A stretch of DNA of 64,000 bases from Acidimicrobiia bacterium (GTDB lineage: Bacteria; Actinomycetota; Acidimicrobiia; Spongiisociales; ZC4RG35), in assembly GCA_028284765.1 (NCBI GenBank), contig JANQRA010000012.1, positions 1 through 64,000 on the forward strand, given 5' to 3'. The notes under the pieces are model-generated. The model was not told the DNA's origin. It saw nothing but the letters and a program-made list of their open reading frames with translations, and ran no database searches. The stretch's first letter is position 1. Every line of letters starts with the position of its first letter. Both the position numbers and the translations under genes were made by a program. Below are positions 57,286-64,000 of the stretch, in pieces.

Positions 57286-58041
57286 ATGAGAAGGATTCTT
57301 TGGATACTCACTGTCGGACTTCTGATCACAGCCTGTGGCAGCGATGACTCCGGCGACGACTTGTTGGGTGAGTGGCAGCTGATCAATGGAGAGGTCGACG
57401 GGCAGACTCTCGAGCTGGTGCCGTCGCACCCAGTCACCATCACATTCGCGGAGGACGCCTTTGGGGGCACGGCATCTTGCAATGGATACGGCGGGGTCTA
57501 TCAGAGGGCCAATACCGCGATCATCCTCACCGACATCGCGGTGACGGAGATGGCGTGCTCACCGTCTGAGACGATGACGCTCGAATCTCAGTTCCTCGAG
57601 GGGTTAGCAAGGGCCGACGGCTTGCTTCTCGCAGACACCCTGTCGTTGACCGGTGACGGTGTGAGACTGATGTTCCAAGCAGTGGAACCAGTCGAGGAAG
57701 CCGCCCTCCTCGGGACGGTTTGGGTCCTCGACACCCTGATCCAGGGCGACGCGGCGAGTTCGGTTTCCGGAGATCGCGCCACCCTCGAGTTCTTCTCGGA
57801 CGGCTCGGTGATCGGTAGCACCGGGTGCCGGGGGTTCACCGGCCAATACGTGGTCTCGGGAGCGGAAGTGGTCATCACCGACCTTTTGGCAGGTCCCGAG
57901 GAGTGCCCCGGGGAGTTGGCCTCGCAGGACAGTCAGGTCATCTCCGCTATCGAAGGAGGCTTCCGCGTCGACATCGACGGCGACCGCATGACTACCTGGA
58001 CCCACGGCGACGAAGGGCTCGGCTACCGGGCCGAAAGCTGA
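57286..58041 (+). CDS. Lipoprotein with two META domains
   Basis: A 251-residue lipoprotein: signal peptide and lipobox LLITACGSDD, then two META/HslJ-like modules (about 25-130 and 140-245). Each has the family sequence (LGEWQLINGEVDG... SCNGYGGVY; LGTVWVLDTLIQGD... STGCRGFTGQY) with a central Cys. META domains are found in heat-shock and motility-linked proteins, and their molecular role is not established. It lies 34 bases after menA without a clear promoter of its own and may be co-transcribed with it. A strong bidirectional hairpin follows. Confidence 0.85.
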   Translation: MRRILWILTVGLLITACGSDDSGDDLLGEWQLINGEVDGQTLELVPSHPVTITFAEDAFGGTASCNGYGGVYQRANTAIILTDIAVTEMACSPSETMTLESQFLEGLARADGLLLADTLSLTGDGVRLMFQAVEPVEEAALLGTVWVLDTLIQGDAASSVSGDRATLEFFSDGSVIGSTGCRGFTGQYVVSGAEVVITDLLAGPEECPGELASQDSQVISAIEGGFRVDIDGDRMTTWTHGDEGLGYRAES

Positions 58042-58048
58042 CAACCAA

Positions 58049-58101
58049 CCGTTCTGTGAAGATCTAGAGCCCCGTGAGGGGCGTAAACCCTCACAGAACG
58101 G
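58049..58101. terminator. Bidirectional terminator hairpin
   Basis: CCGTTCTGTGA (58049-58059) pairs with TCACAGAACGG (58091-58101) as an 11-bp outer stem, with an inner GCCCC-GTGA-GGGGC stem. It lies between convergent genes and includes the stop codon of the alpha/beta hydrolase gene. Confidence 0.75.
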
Positions 58102-58828
58102 ACAAGAAGCGGTTCACTCGTTCGGCGATGATGTCCGGTCTTTCCATTGGCAGGAAGTGCCCAGAGTCGGGGACGAACTCCACTCCCGCTCTTCGAAACT
58201 GGGCCGCCTGGGCACGTGCGAAGGGCTCGTCAATCGTGTCTGAGCTCTCGCCATACATGAGCAGGACCGGGACTTCGATCGACGGGAGCAGCTCCCAGGT
58301 CGCATGGGCCGTAGACCCTCGATACACATCGGCCTCGACTTCAGCGGCGCAGGCGATCTCCACCGGACCTTCACCCAGCCATCCACCTTCCAGATATCCG
58401 TCAAGTGCGTCAGGATGCCACTCCGCAAAGGCCTCCTTCTCCAGGAAGTTCGCCCTCGCCTCCTCGCGACTCGAGAAGGATGCCTTCCGCTTCAATGCGA
58501 CTTCGGCCATTGGGGTGGGCCATCGGCCAAACGGAGGAGGGAAGACGATGGGCTCGACCAGAATCAGTGCCTTGAACCTCGATGGATCGGCTGCCTGAGC
58601 CATAGCCAACGCTGCAGCCCCCATCGAGTGCCCGACTCCGACTCCCCCCGGCTCCGTGACTGCCAGGACGTGCTCGCCAAATGACTTCCAATCGATCGGG
58701 AGCTCAACCGCAGGACCTTGCCCGTGGCCCGGATGGTCGAAAGCCGCTACCTCGGTCTCGATCGACTCGAATACCGGCCGCCAGACCAGACCGCAGAAGC
58801 TGGTGGCGTGTGAGAAGTAGACAACCAT
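58091..58828 (-). CDS. Alpha/beta hydrolase
   Basis: A 245-residue hydrolase with the nucleophile elbow GVGHSMGAAAL (G-H-S-M-G), an oxyanion-site HATSFCGLVW near the N-terminus (HG-type loop HAT), acid residue around MYGESSDTID and the catalytic His in PDSGHFLPMERPD. It is probably an esterase or C-C hydrolase; substrate unknown. TAGCCT lies nine bases before ATG 58828, suggesting leaderless transcription. It is divergent from ppdK. Confidence 0.88.
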   Translation of the reverse strand: MVVYFSHATSFCGLVWRPVFESIETEVAAFDHPGHGQGPAVELPIDWKSFGEHVLAVTEPGGVGVGHSMGAAALAMAQAADPSRFKALILVEPIVFPPPFGRWPTPMAEVALKRKASFSSREEARANFLEKEAFAEWHPDALDGYLEGGWLGEGPVEIACAAEVEADVYRGSTAHATWELLPSIEVPVLLMYGESSDTIDEPFARAQAAQFRRAGVEFVPDSGHFLPMERPDIIAERVNRFLSVL

Positions 58829-58900
58829 GGCTCGGCGAGGCTAACCAAAGAACGGAAGATGTTTCGGCCCTGTCGAATGGTCGATTTGGCCCTCAGATTG

Positions 58901-58922
58901 GTACGTTGTCGCCTGAGAGGAG
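58901..58922 (+). promoter_or_regulatory. ppdK promoter -10 and ribosome site
   Basis: TACGTT (58902-58907) followed by GAGAGGAG (58915-58922). The ribosome site lies six bases upstream of CTG 58929, the inferred ppdK start. Confidence 0.5.
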
Positions 58923-58928
58923 ACGACA

Positions 58929-61523
58929 CTGAAACAGCTCTACGACTTCGAACAAGGCGACAGCTCACAGCCCGACCTACTTGGCGGGAAGGGAGCCGGG
59001 CTTGCCGAGATGACATCGCTCGACCTTCCGGTCCCACCGGGTTTCACCATCACGACCGAGGTGTGCCGTCAGGTGATCGATACCGGAGAAATCCCGCCCG
59101 GCCTATGGGAGGAAGTAGACGCAGCAATCGAGCGTCTGGAAGCGAAGACCGGCAGGAGCTACGGATCAGGCCCGGTCCCGATCTTGCTATCTGTCCGATC
59201 GGGAGCGAAGTTCTCCATGCCAGGGATGATGGACAGCATCCTCAACATCGGCATCAACGACGAGGTGCTCGAATCGCTCATTTCGTGGTCGGGTGATCCC
59301 CACTTCGCGTGGGACGCATATCGACGATTCGTTCAGATGTACGGGGATGTCGTGCTTGGAGTCTCCGACCACCTCTTCCAGGAGGTCCTCACTGAGCTGC
59401 GGAGGGATCGAGGGGTAACTGACGACTCGAAACTGAAACTGGAAGATCTGCAGAGCGCGACCCACCGATTCAAGGCGATCATCGAGGAACACCGACCGGG
59501 TGAGCTACCGACCGATCCCCGAGAGCAAATCAGAGGAGCGATCACCGCAGTCTTCGACTCCTGGACCAATCGCAGGGCCATCGACTACCGCCGGCTCAAC
59601 GGCATCCCGGACGACCTCGGAACAGCGTGCAACGTTCAGATGATGGTGTTCGGCGACTTGGGCGAGGACTCCGGCACAGGAGTTTGCTTCACCCGAGATC
59701 CGTCAACCGGACAGCGCGTCTCTTTCGGCGACTACCTCCAGCAGGCCCAAGGTGAGGATGTGGTTGCGGGCATCCGAAACACGGTCAGTTTGGATGATCT
59801 CGCAGAGCTTCATCCGGAGTGTCACGGCGAGCTAATCGAGATCATGGAAGGACTCGAGACTCACTATCGCGACATGTGCGACATTGAGTTCACGATCGAA
59901 AAGGACACCCTCTACATCCTTCAGGCGCGCATCGGTAAGCGCACAGCGGAGGCTGCCGTTCGGCTTGCGGTGACGATGGCAGACGAAGGGCTCATCGACA
60001 GAGCGACAGCGATTCGGAGAGTGAACCCTGCATCCTTGGAACAACTGCATCGCCCCAAGATCGACCAGGCCAAGGCACCAAGCCCCCTCGTTAGAGGCGT
60101 GGCTGCTTCGCCTGGTGCGGCGACGGGCAAAGTCGTGTTCACCTCGGACGATGCCGTTGAGTTCGCCAAGGCTGGTGAGCCATGCCTCCTGGTGCGGCCT
60201 GAGACAACACCCGACGACATCCATGGAATGGCTGCAGCGACCGGAATCCTCACGTCTCAGGGTGGAAAGACCTCTCACGCGGCAGTGGTAGCTCGAGGAA
60301 TGGGCAAGCCAGCGGTCACTGGAGCGGCCGAACTCACCGTTGACGTGATCAACGGCATCGCTTCGTACGGCGACATCGACATCTCCCAAGGGGACGTCAT
60401 AACAATCGACGGCACGACCGGTGCGGTCTATCCCCAGCAGGTCGACCTGATCGACCCTGAACAGCTACCGGAGTTGCGAACCCTCCTCGAATGGGCTGAC
60501 GAGATCAAGGGCATGGATGTGCGCGCCAATGCCGACACGCCCGAAGATGCTGCGGAAGCTCGTCGTCTGGGTGCCGTTGGCATCGGTCTGGCTCGAACCG
60601 AGCACATGTTCCTCGGCGAGCGGCTCGAGGTGGTTCAGCAGATAATCCTCAGCGGTCCGGGTGAGGAACGCCAGGAGGCTCTTGCCGAACTCGAGCGTCT
60701 CCAGGTACAGGATTTCGAAGGGCTTCTCGAAGCAATGGACGGATTGCCGGTAGTCATCCGGCTCCTCGATCCCCCTCTGCACGAGTTCTTGCCATCTCGT
60801 TTGGAACTGGGCCAGGAAGCGTTGGTGCGAGTTCGGGCGGGCCGGCCGATCGACGACCTTCAAGCGATGTCGGAACAAGTCGCGCGTTGGGAGGAGGACA
60901 ATCCCATGCTCGGTCTCCGCGGGGTTCGACTCGGGCTGATGCTCGACCAGCTCTACCTGATGCAAGTGAGAGCAGCCGTCACCGCGTATGACCGCAGGGT
61001 GGCTGATGGCGGCTCACCCAAGTTGGAGATCATGATCCCCCTGGTGGCGGCCACCGAGGAGCTCAAGCGGATGCGGCAGATGATCGACCCTGAAATCGGA
61101 GACCGTCCGATTGCGGTGGGGACGATGATCGAGCTTCCGCGTGCCGCTCTCACAGCCGGGCACATCGCCGAGGTTGCGGACTTCTTCTCATTCGGGACCA
61201 ACGACCTGACACAGATGACATACGGTCTGAGCCGTGATGACGCAGAAGGTTTGTTCCTGCGGGCATACATCGACAGGGGCATTCTGGACAGCGACCCGTT
61301 CCAAACACTCGATGTGCGTGGTGTCGGAAGACTCGTGAGGGTCGCCACCGAGGAGGGCAGGGAGACGAACCCTGAGCTAACCGTCGGAGTCTGTGGAGAG
61401 CATGGTGGTGACCCAGCGACGATCAAGTTCGTGAAGAGCCTTGGTCTGGATTACGTGTCATGTAGCCCGCCACGAGTGGAAGGCGCGCGGCTAGCAGCTG
61501 CCCAAGCCGAGTTAGCCGACTAG
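58929..61523 (+). CDS. ppdK: Pyruvate, phosphate dikinase, CTG start
   Basis: PPDK interconverts pyruvate, ATP and phosphate with PEP, AMP and diphosphate, linking glycolysis and gluconeogenesis. The 864-residue protein has the ATP-grasp domain (LLGGKGAGLAEM, CFTRDPSTGQ), the phosphohistidine domain with His in GGKTSHAAVVARGMGKPAV and the PEP domain ending GVCGEHGGDPATIKF with its catalytic Cys. The track starts at ATG 59010, which would remove the conserved first strand KQLYDFEQGD. Between the in-frame stop at 58914 and 59010 there is no ATG, GTG or TTG; CTG 58929 has GAGGAG six bases upstream and gives the exact family N-terminus. The 3' end overlaps meaB by 12 bases. Confidence 0.95.
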   Translation: MKQLYDFEQGDSSQPDLLGGKGAGLAEMTSLDLPVPPGFTITTEVCRQVIDTGEIPPGLWEEVDAAIERLEAKTGRSYGSGPVPILLSVRSGAKFSMPGMMDSILNIGINDEVLESLISWSGDPHFAWDAYRRFVQMYGDVVLGVSDHLFQEVLTELRRDRGVTDDSKLKLEDLQSATHRFKAIIEEHRPGELPTDPREQIRGAITAVFDSWTNRRAIDYRRLNGIPDDLGTACNVQMMVFGDLGEDSGTGVCFTRDPSTGQRVSFGDYLQQAQGEDVVAGIRNTVSLDDLAELHPECHGELIEIMEGLETHYRDMCDIEFTIEKDTLYILQARIGKRTAEAAVRLAVTMADEGLIDRATAIRRVNPASLEQLHRPKIDQAKAPSPLVRGVAASPGAATGKVVFTSDDAVEFAKAGEPCLLVRPETTPDDIHGMAAATGILTSQGGKTSHAAVVARGMGKPAVTGAAELTVDVINGIASYGDIDISQGDVITIDGTTGAVYPQQVDLIDPEQLPELRTLLEWADEIKGMDVRANADTPEDAAEARRLGAVGIGLARTEHMFLGERLEVVQQIILSGPGEERQEALAELERLQVQDFEGLLEAMDGLPVVIRLLDPPLHEFLPSRLELGQEALVRVRAGRPIDDLQAMSEQVARWEEDNPMLGLRGVRLGLMLDQLYLMQVRAAVTAYDRRVADGGSPKLEIMIPLVAATEELKRMRQMIDPEIGDRPIAVGTMIELPRAALTAGHIAEVADFFSFGTNDLTQMTYGLSRDDAEGLFLRAYIDRGILDSDPFQTLDVRGVGRLVRVATEEGRETNPELTVGVCGEHGGDPATIKFVKSLGLDYVSCSPPRVEGARLAAAQAELAD

Positions 61524-62207
61524 ACGGGCTACCTCTTCGAGGACTCCGTCCACACCCTCACCGGTGGTGGCGGTCGTGGACAACACCTTTGCGTCTTTGC
61601 GCTCTGCGGCCTCACGCAATGCACGCCTGACGTCGTCGCCCCCTGGCCGATCACCCTTGTTCACCACGAAAAGGTCGGCCACCTCCACGACGCCCGCTTT
61701 GTCAGCTTGGACGTGGTCTCCCCAGGACGGTCCGACCACCAGGACCACTGCGTCTGCGAGATTCATCACCTCGACCTCGGACTGTCCGACGCCCACAGTC
61801 TCGACCAACAACCAATCGAACCCGGCCTCGCCCATGAGATTCAGAACGTCAGCGGCGGCGGCGGCGAGACCTCCCAAGTGTCCTCGGGTGGCCATGGATC
61901 TGACGTAGACCCCGGGGTCACCGACGTGGTCCTGCATGCGTATTCGGTCGCCGAGAATCGCACCGCCGGTCAACGGACTGGACGGATCGACTGCAAGCAC
62001 CCCGACGGTCTCACCTCGATCTCGGATCAGGGTCACCAGCTCCGCAATGAGAGTCGACTTGCCAGCTCCCGGCGGTCCGGTGATACCAACAACAGGTGTC
62101 GTTGACACACGGCCGGGACCGGGCTCTCCGCCCTCGATACTCGATATGGCGAGCGCCAAGGCTTTGCGATCACCCGATCGGACTCTGTCGAGGAGAGAAG
62201 CGTCCAC
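61512..62207 (-). CDS. meaB: MeaB/ArgK-type G3E GTPase, short form
   Basis: MeaB protects and loads methylmalonyl-CoA mutase. The 231-residue protein has Walker A GITGPPGAGKSTL, AVDPSSPLTGGAILGDRIRM, MATRGHLGG, LLVETVGVGQSE and VNKGDRPG, all family-specific. Most MeaB proteins are about 310-340 residues with extra N- and C-terminal helices for dimerisation; this one ends after the G domain. No mutase gene is nearby. GTG 62207 is six bases after TAGCCT (leaderless). A B12 salvage operon 20 kb away fits with use of a B12-dependent mutase. Confidence 0.88.
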   Translation of the reverse strand: MDASLLDRVRSGDRKALALAISSIEGGEPGPGRVSTTPVVGITGPPGAGKSTLIAELVTLIRDRGETVGVLAVDPSSPLTGGAILGDRIRMQDHVGDPGVYVRSMATRGHLGGLAAAAADVLNLMGEAGFDWLLVETVGVGQSEVEVMNLADAVVLVVGPSWGDHVQADKAGVVEVADLFVVNKGDRPGGDDVRRALREAAERKDAKVLSTTATTGEGVDGVLEEVARLVG

Positions 62208-62213
62208 AGGGGG

Positions 62214-62219
62214 AGGCTA
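62214..62219 (-). promoter_or_regulatory. -10 box TAGCCT for leaderless meaB
   Basis: TAGCCT is six bases upstream of GTG 62207 and eight bases before the end of the NifU-like gene. Confidence 0.5.
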
Positions 62220-62227
62220 CGGGCTGG

Positions 62228-62560
62228 TCAGAGGGTTGGCAGGGAGATGCCGATGCCGTCTTCGGCGTCGTCGAGGCCTGGAGCGTCGGCGGAGGCGACG
62301 ACCTCTCGAACACCAGGAACGCGATCTTTGAGGATCCTCTCGATACCGGCCTTGAGCGTCATCATCGAAAGGGGGCAGCCACCACATGCGCCAACCATCT
62401 GAAGCTCGACCCGGCCTTCATCAGCACCGAGAAGCACGATGTCACCACCGTCGGCCTGGACGGCGGGACGAATGTACTCGAGCGCCTCGTTCAGCTTGTC
62501 GGCGTTGATCGGAACGTCCTCCACAGGAGGAGCAATCGTGACGGGAGTGGAATCAGACAT
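62228..62560 (-). CDS. NifU C-terminal (Nfu-type) Fe-S scaffold protein
   Basis: A 110-residue protein consisting of an Nfu domain with the CxxC cluster ligand in VGACGGCPLSMMTLKAGIE, preceded by NEALEYIRPAVQADGGDIVL, the family signature. Nfu proteins carry [4Fe-4S] clusters to target enzymes. With Mrp, the SufR-like regulator and SufB it is the fourth Fe-S maturation gene of the window, each at a different locus. AGGAAG precedes ATG 62560. Confidence 0.92.
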   Translation of the reverse strand: MSDSTPVTIAPPVEDVPINADKLNEALEYIRPAVQADGGDIVLLGADEGRVELQMVGACGGCPLSMMTLKAGIERILKDRVPGVREVVASADAPGLDDAEDGIGISLPTL

Positions 62561-62608
62561 CGCTTCCTAAAACAGCTTCTCGTTCGAGATTGTTCCGGAT
62601 TGTAGGGC

Positions 62609-63859
62609 TCACGATCGGTGAATATCCGCACCAAGCGAAGCCAACCGCCCAACGAAGTCCTCATACCCCCGGTCTATGTGCGTTGGGTCGGATACCTCGG
62701 TCCTCCCCTCAGCTGCAAGACCAGCCAGCACCAATGCGGCACCAGCACGTATGTCGGGAGCAAGGACCGGACATCCAGAAAGGGCCGGAACACCACGAAT
62801 CACGGCGTGTTGGGCCTCGATCGAGATATCAGCGCCCATTCGCGCCAACTCCCCTACGTATCTGTATCGGGCGTCGTAGAGATTCTCGGTTATGACCGAG
62901 GTGCCAGCAGCCAGCGACAGAAGAGCGACCATTTGGGGCTGCATGTCCGTGTGGAAGCCGGGATATGGAAGCGTGGCGAAGTCCACGGCCGATGGGCGGT
63001 CCGGACCACTGACCCGAAGCCACCCGTCGCCTCGATCGACGTCACATCCAGAATCGGCCAGCTTGCTCAACTCCATTCGAAGATGGTCGGGATGACAACC
63101 CGTCACAGTCACATCCCCGCCAGTGATTGCGGCGGCGACGGCATAGGTACCTGCCTCGAGCCTGTCGGGAATCACCTTGTGGTCAGCCGGCCGCAGACTC
63201 TCGACCCCGCTGATGTTGATGATGGACGTCCCCGCACCCTCGATCTGGGCGCCCATCGAGGTCAGCTGACCGATGAGATCTTCGATCTCTGGCTCGCGGG
63301 CGGCGTTGACGATCACCGTTTCACCTTCGGCCAGGACACCGGCGAGAAGGAGGTTCTCCGTTGCTCCGACGCTTGGGAACGGAAGCTCGATCTCAGTCCC
63401 TTTCAATCGACCGTCAATGGTCCCCACCAATTCTCCGTGGATGAGCTCAAACGAAGCCCCCATCTGCTCGAGACCATGCATATGCCACTCAATTGGCCTC
63501 GCCCCCAGATCGTCACCTCCTGGCAGGGCAACGCGGGCTTCCCCGCACCTTGCAAGCAGTGGCCCGAGCACGATGATCGATGCGCGCATGGCTCGCACGA
63601 GTTCGATGGGTGCCTCCGGGAGTGGCTTGTCCGGTACGACGATCCAGAGTTCGTGGTGTCCGGCCTCCACCTTGCATCCGGTGTGCTCGAGCACCCTGGT
63701 CATCAATTCGACGTCGAGGATGGATGGGACGTTCGTGAGATGGTGACGGCCCGGAGCGAGCAGTGTTGCCACGATCTCCTTCAACACCGCGTTTTTTGCG
63801 CCAAGGGCGTTGACTGTCCCGGACAGCTTCCGGCCGCCCTCAACGATGATCTTCGACAT
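62609..63859 (-). CDS. murA: UDP-N-acetylglucosamine 1-carboxyvinyltransferase with Asp for catalytic Cys
   Basis: MurA transfers enolpyruvate from PEP to UDP-GlcNAc, the first committed step of peptidoglycan synthesis. The 416-residue protein matches the family throughout (GAKNAVLKEIVATLL, LRPADHKVIPDRLEAGTY, PYPGFHTDMQPQ). The active-site loop reads LPGGDDLGARPIEW where E. coli has LPGGCTIGARP, so the fosfomycin-reactive Cys115 is Asp. Mycobacterial and chlamydial MurA have the same change, which makes them insensitive to fosfomycin while remaining active. TAGATT lies nine bases before ATG 63859. It is divergent from rpiB. Confidence 0.96.
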   Translation of the reverse strand: MSKIIVEGGRKLSGTVNALGAKNAVLKEIVATLLAPGRHHLTNVPSILDVELMTRVLEHTGCKVEAGHHELWIVVPDKPLPEAPIELVRAMRASIIVLGPLLARCGEARVALPGGDDLGARPIEWHMHGLEQMGASFELIHGELVGTIDGRLKGTEIELPFPSVGATENLLLAGVLAEGETVIVNAAREPEIEDLIGQLTSMGAQIEGAGTSIINISGVESLRPADHKVIPDRLEAGTYAVAAAITGGDVTVTGCHPDHLRMELSKLADSGCDVDRGDGWLRVSGPDRPSAVDFATLPYPGFHTDMQPQMVALLSLAAGTSVITENLYDARYRYVGELARMGADISIEAQHAVIRGVPALSGCPVLAPDIRAGAALVLAGLAAEGRTEVSDPTHIDRGYEDFVGRLASLGADIHRS

Positions 63860-63940
63860 TCGCAGCAGAATCTACCCGTGGGTCGGGCCAACTCCCGGTG
63901 ACCGCTGAGTGGGCTGATTGGTGGCTACCCTGCCGCCCCA

Positions 63941-64000
63941 ATGAGAATCGCAGTTGGATCTGACCATGCCGGGTACTCCTTGAAGGAGCATCTCTCTACA
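63941..64000 (+). CDS. rpiB: Ribose-5-phosphate isomerase B (start only)
   Basis: Only the first 20 codons are inside the window and they read MRIAVGSDHAGYSLKEHLST. The V-G-S-D-H-A-G-Y/F motif at this position is diagnostic of RpiB/LacAB-type sugar-phosphate isomerases of the pentose phosphate pathway. TACCCT lies nine bases before the ATG, suggesting a leaderless transcript. It is too short to appear in the ORF track. Confidence 0.8.
   Translation, partial: MRIAVGSDHAGYSLKEHLST

Noticed and set aside
62618-63901. 427-residue plus-strand ORF across murA
   Set aside because: It is antisense to a complete, well-conserved murA and has no recognisable motifs; high-GC codon use produces such long mirror frames.

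Overview
The window reads as a stretch of ordinary chromosome from a moderately GC-rich actinobacterium (Actinomycetota), quite possibly an acidimicrobial or related uncultured lineage. Supporting this are an inositol-3-phosphate synthase, an F420-type LLM oxidoreductase, a class E sortase, a DrrAB-like ABC pair, a type II (Asp-type) MenB, Thr-rich linkers behind lipoprotein and membrane anchors, and a MurA with Asp in place of the catalytic Cys. No phage, transposase, CRISPR array, rRNA or tRNA was seen. Genes are packed tightly on both strands, with many 4-base start/stop overlaps and several convergent genes whose 3' ends overlap.

Layout. 1-3 kb: minus-strand operon (MFS transporter, small membrane protein, dapB, TPP enzyme running off the left edge). 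3-10.7 kb: agmatinase-like enzyme, DUF4126, C45 acyltransferase/peptidase, GNAT, small P-loop kinase, a homologue of the tRNA-queuosine mannosyltransferase, and an aminotransferase/FAD-oxidase operon that may act on amines. 10.6-16.7 kb: Mrp Fe-S carrier divergent from a SufR-like Fe-S regulator across a palindrome, then aconitase and a TlpA-like thioredoxin. 16.7-25.5 kb: sortase E, a class A beta-lactamase-fold lipoprotein, enoyl-CoA hydratase, two membrane HD/HD-GYP proteins, an unnamed conserved protein and a gamma-glutamyltransferase. 25.5-37.3 kb: a 787-residue signal-anchored protein of no recognised family, LLM oxidoreductase, HhH protein, RlmN, a LysM/M23 peptidase, DUF885, a phosphotransferase, a DrrAB-type exporter and a secreted protein.

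37.3-43.1 kb is the best-defined functional unit: btuF-btuC-btuD-cobO-cobU-cobT-cobS, cobalamin uptake plus lower-pathway salvage, behind a cobalamin riboswitch with a plausible ribosome-site-sequestering expression platform. 43.1-46.1 kb holds a two-component system with an HtrA-type protease. 46.2-49.5 kb holds a 58-residue ORF missing from the supplied track, a GT2 glycosyltransferase, a small membrane protein, an 85-bp tandem repeat array and a stand-alone sufB whose -10 region is overlapped by a long palindrome. 49.5-64 kb has M23 peptidase, ino1, arfB, menE/menB/menA, META lipoprotein, ppdK, a short MeaB, an NfuA-like protein, murA and the start of rpiB.

A regulatory theme runs through the window. 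Many genes start 6-9 bases after a TANNNT -10 hexamer and have no Shine-Dalgarno, which is the signature of leaderless transcripts. Genes with a real leader (sufB, the btu/cob operon, acnA, the M23 and LysM peptidases, ppdK) are the ones carrying palindromes, hairpins or a riboswitch. Two genes (ppdK, and less certainly the TlpA-like gene) appear to start with CTG. Starts given here often differ from the supplied ORF track for these reasons. All family calls are from reading the sequence, without database searches.
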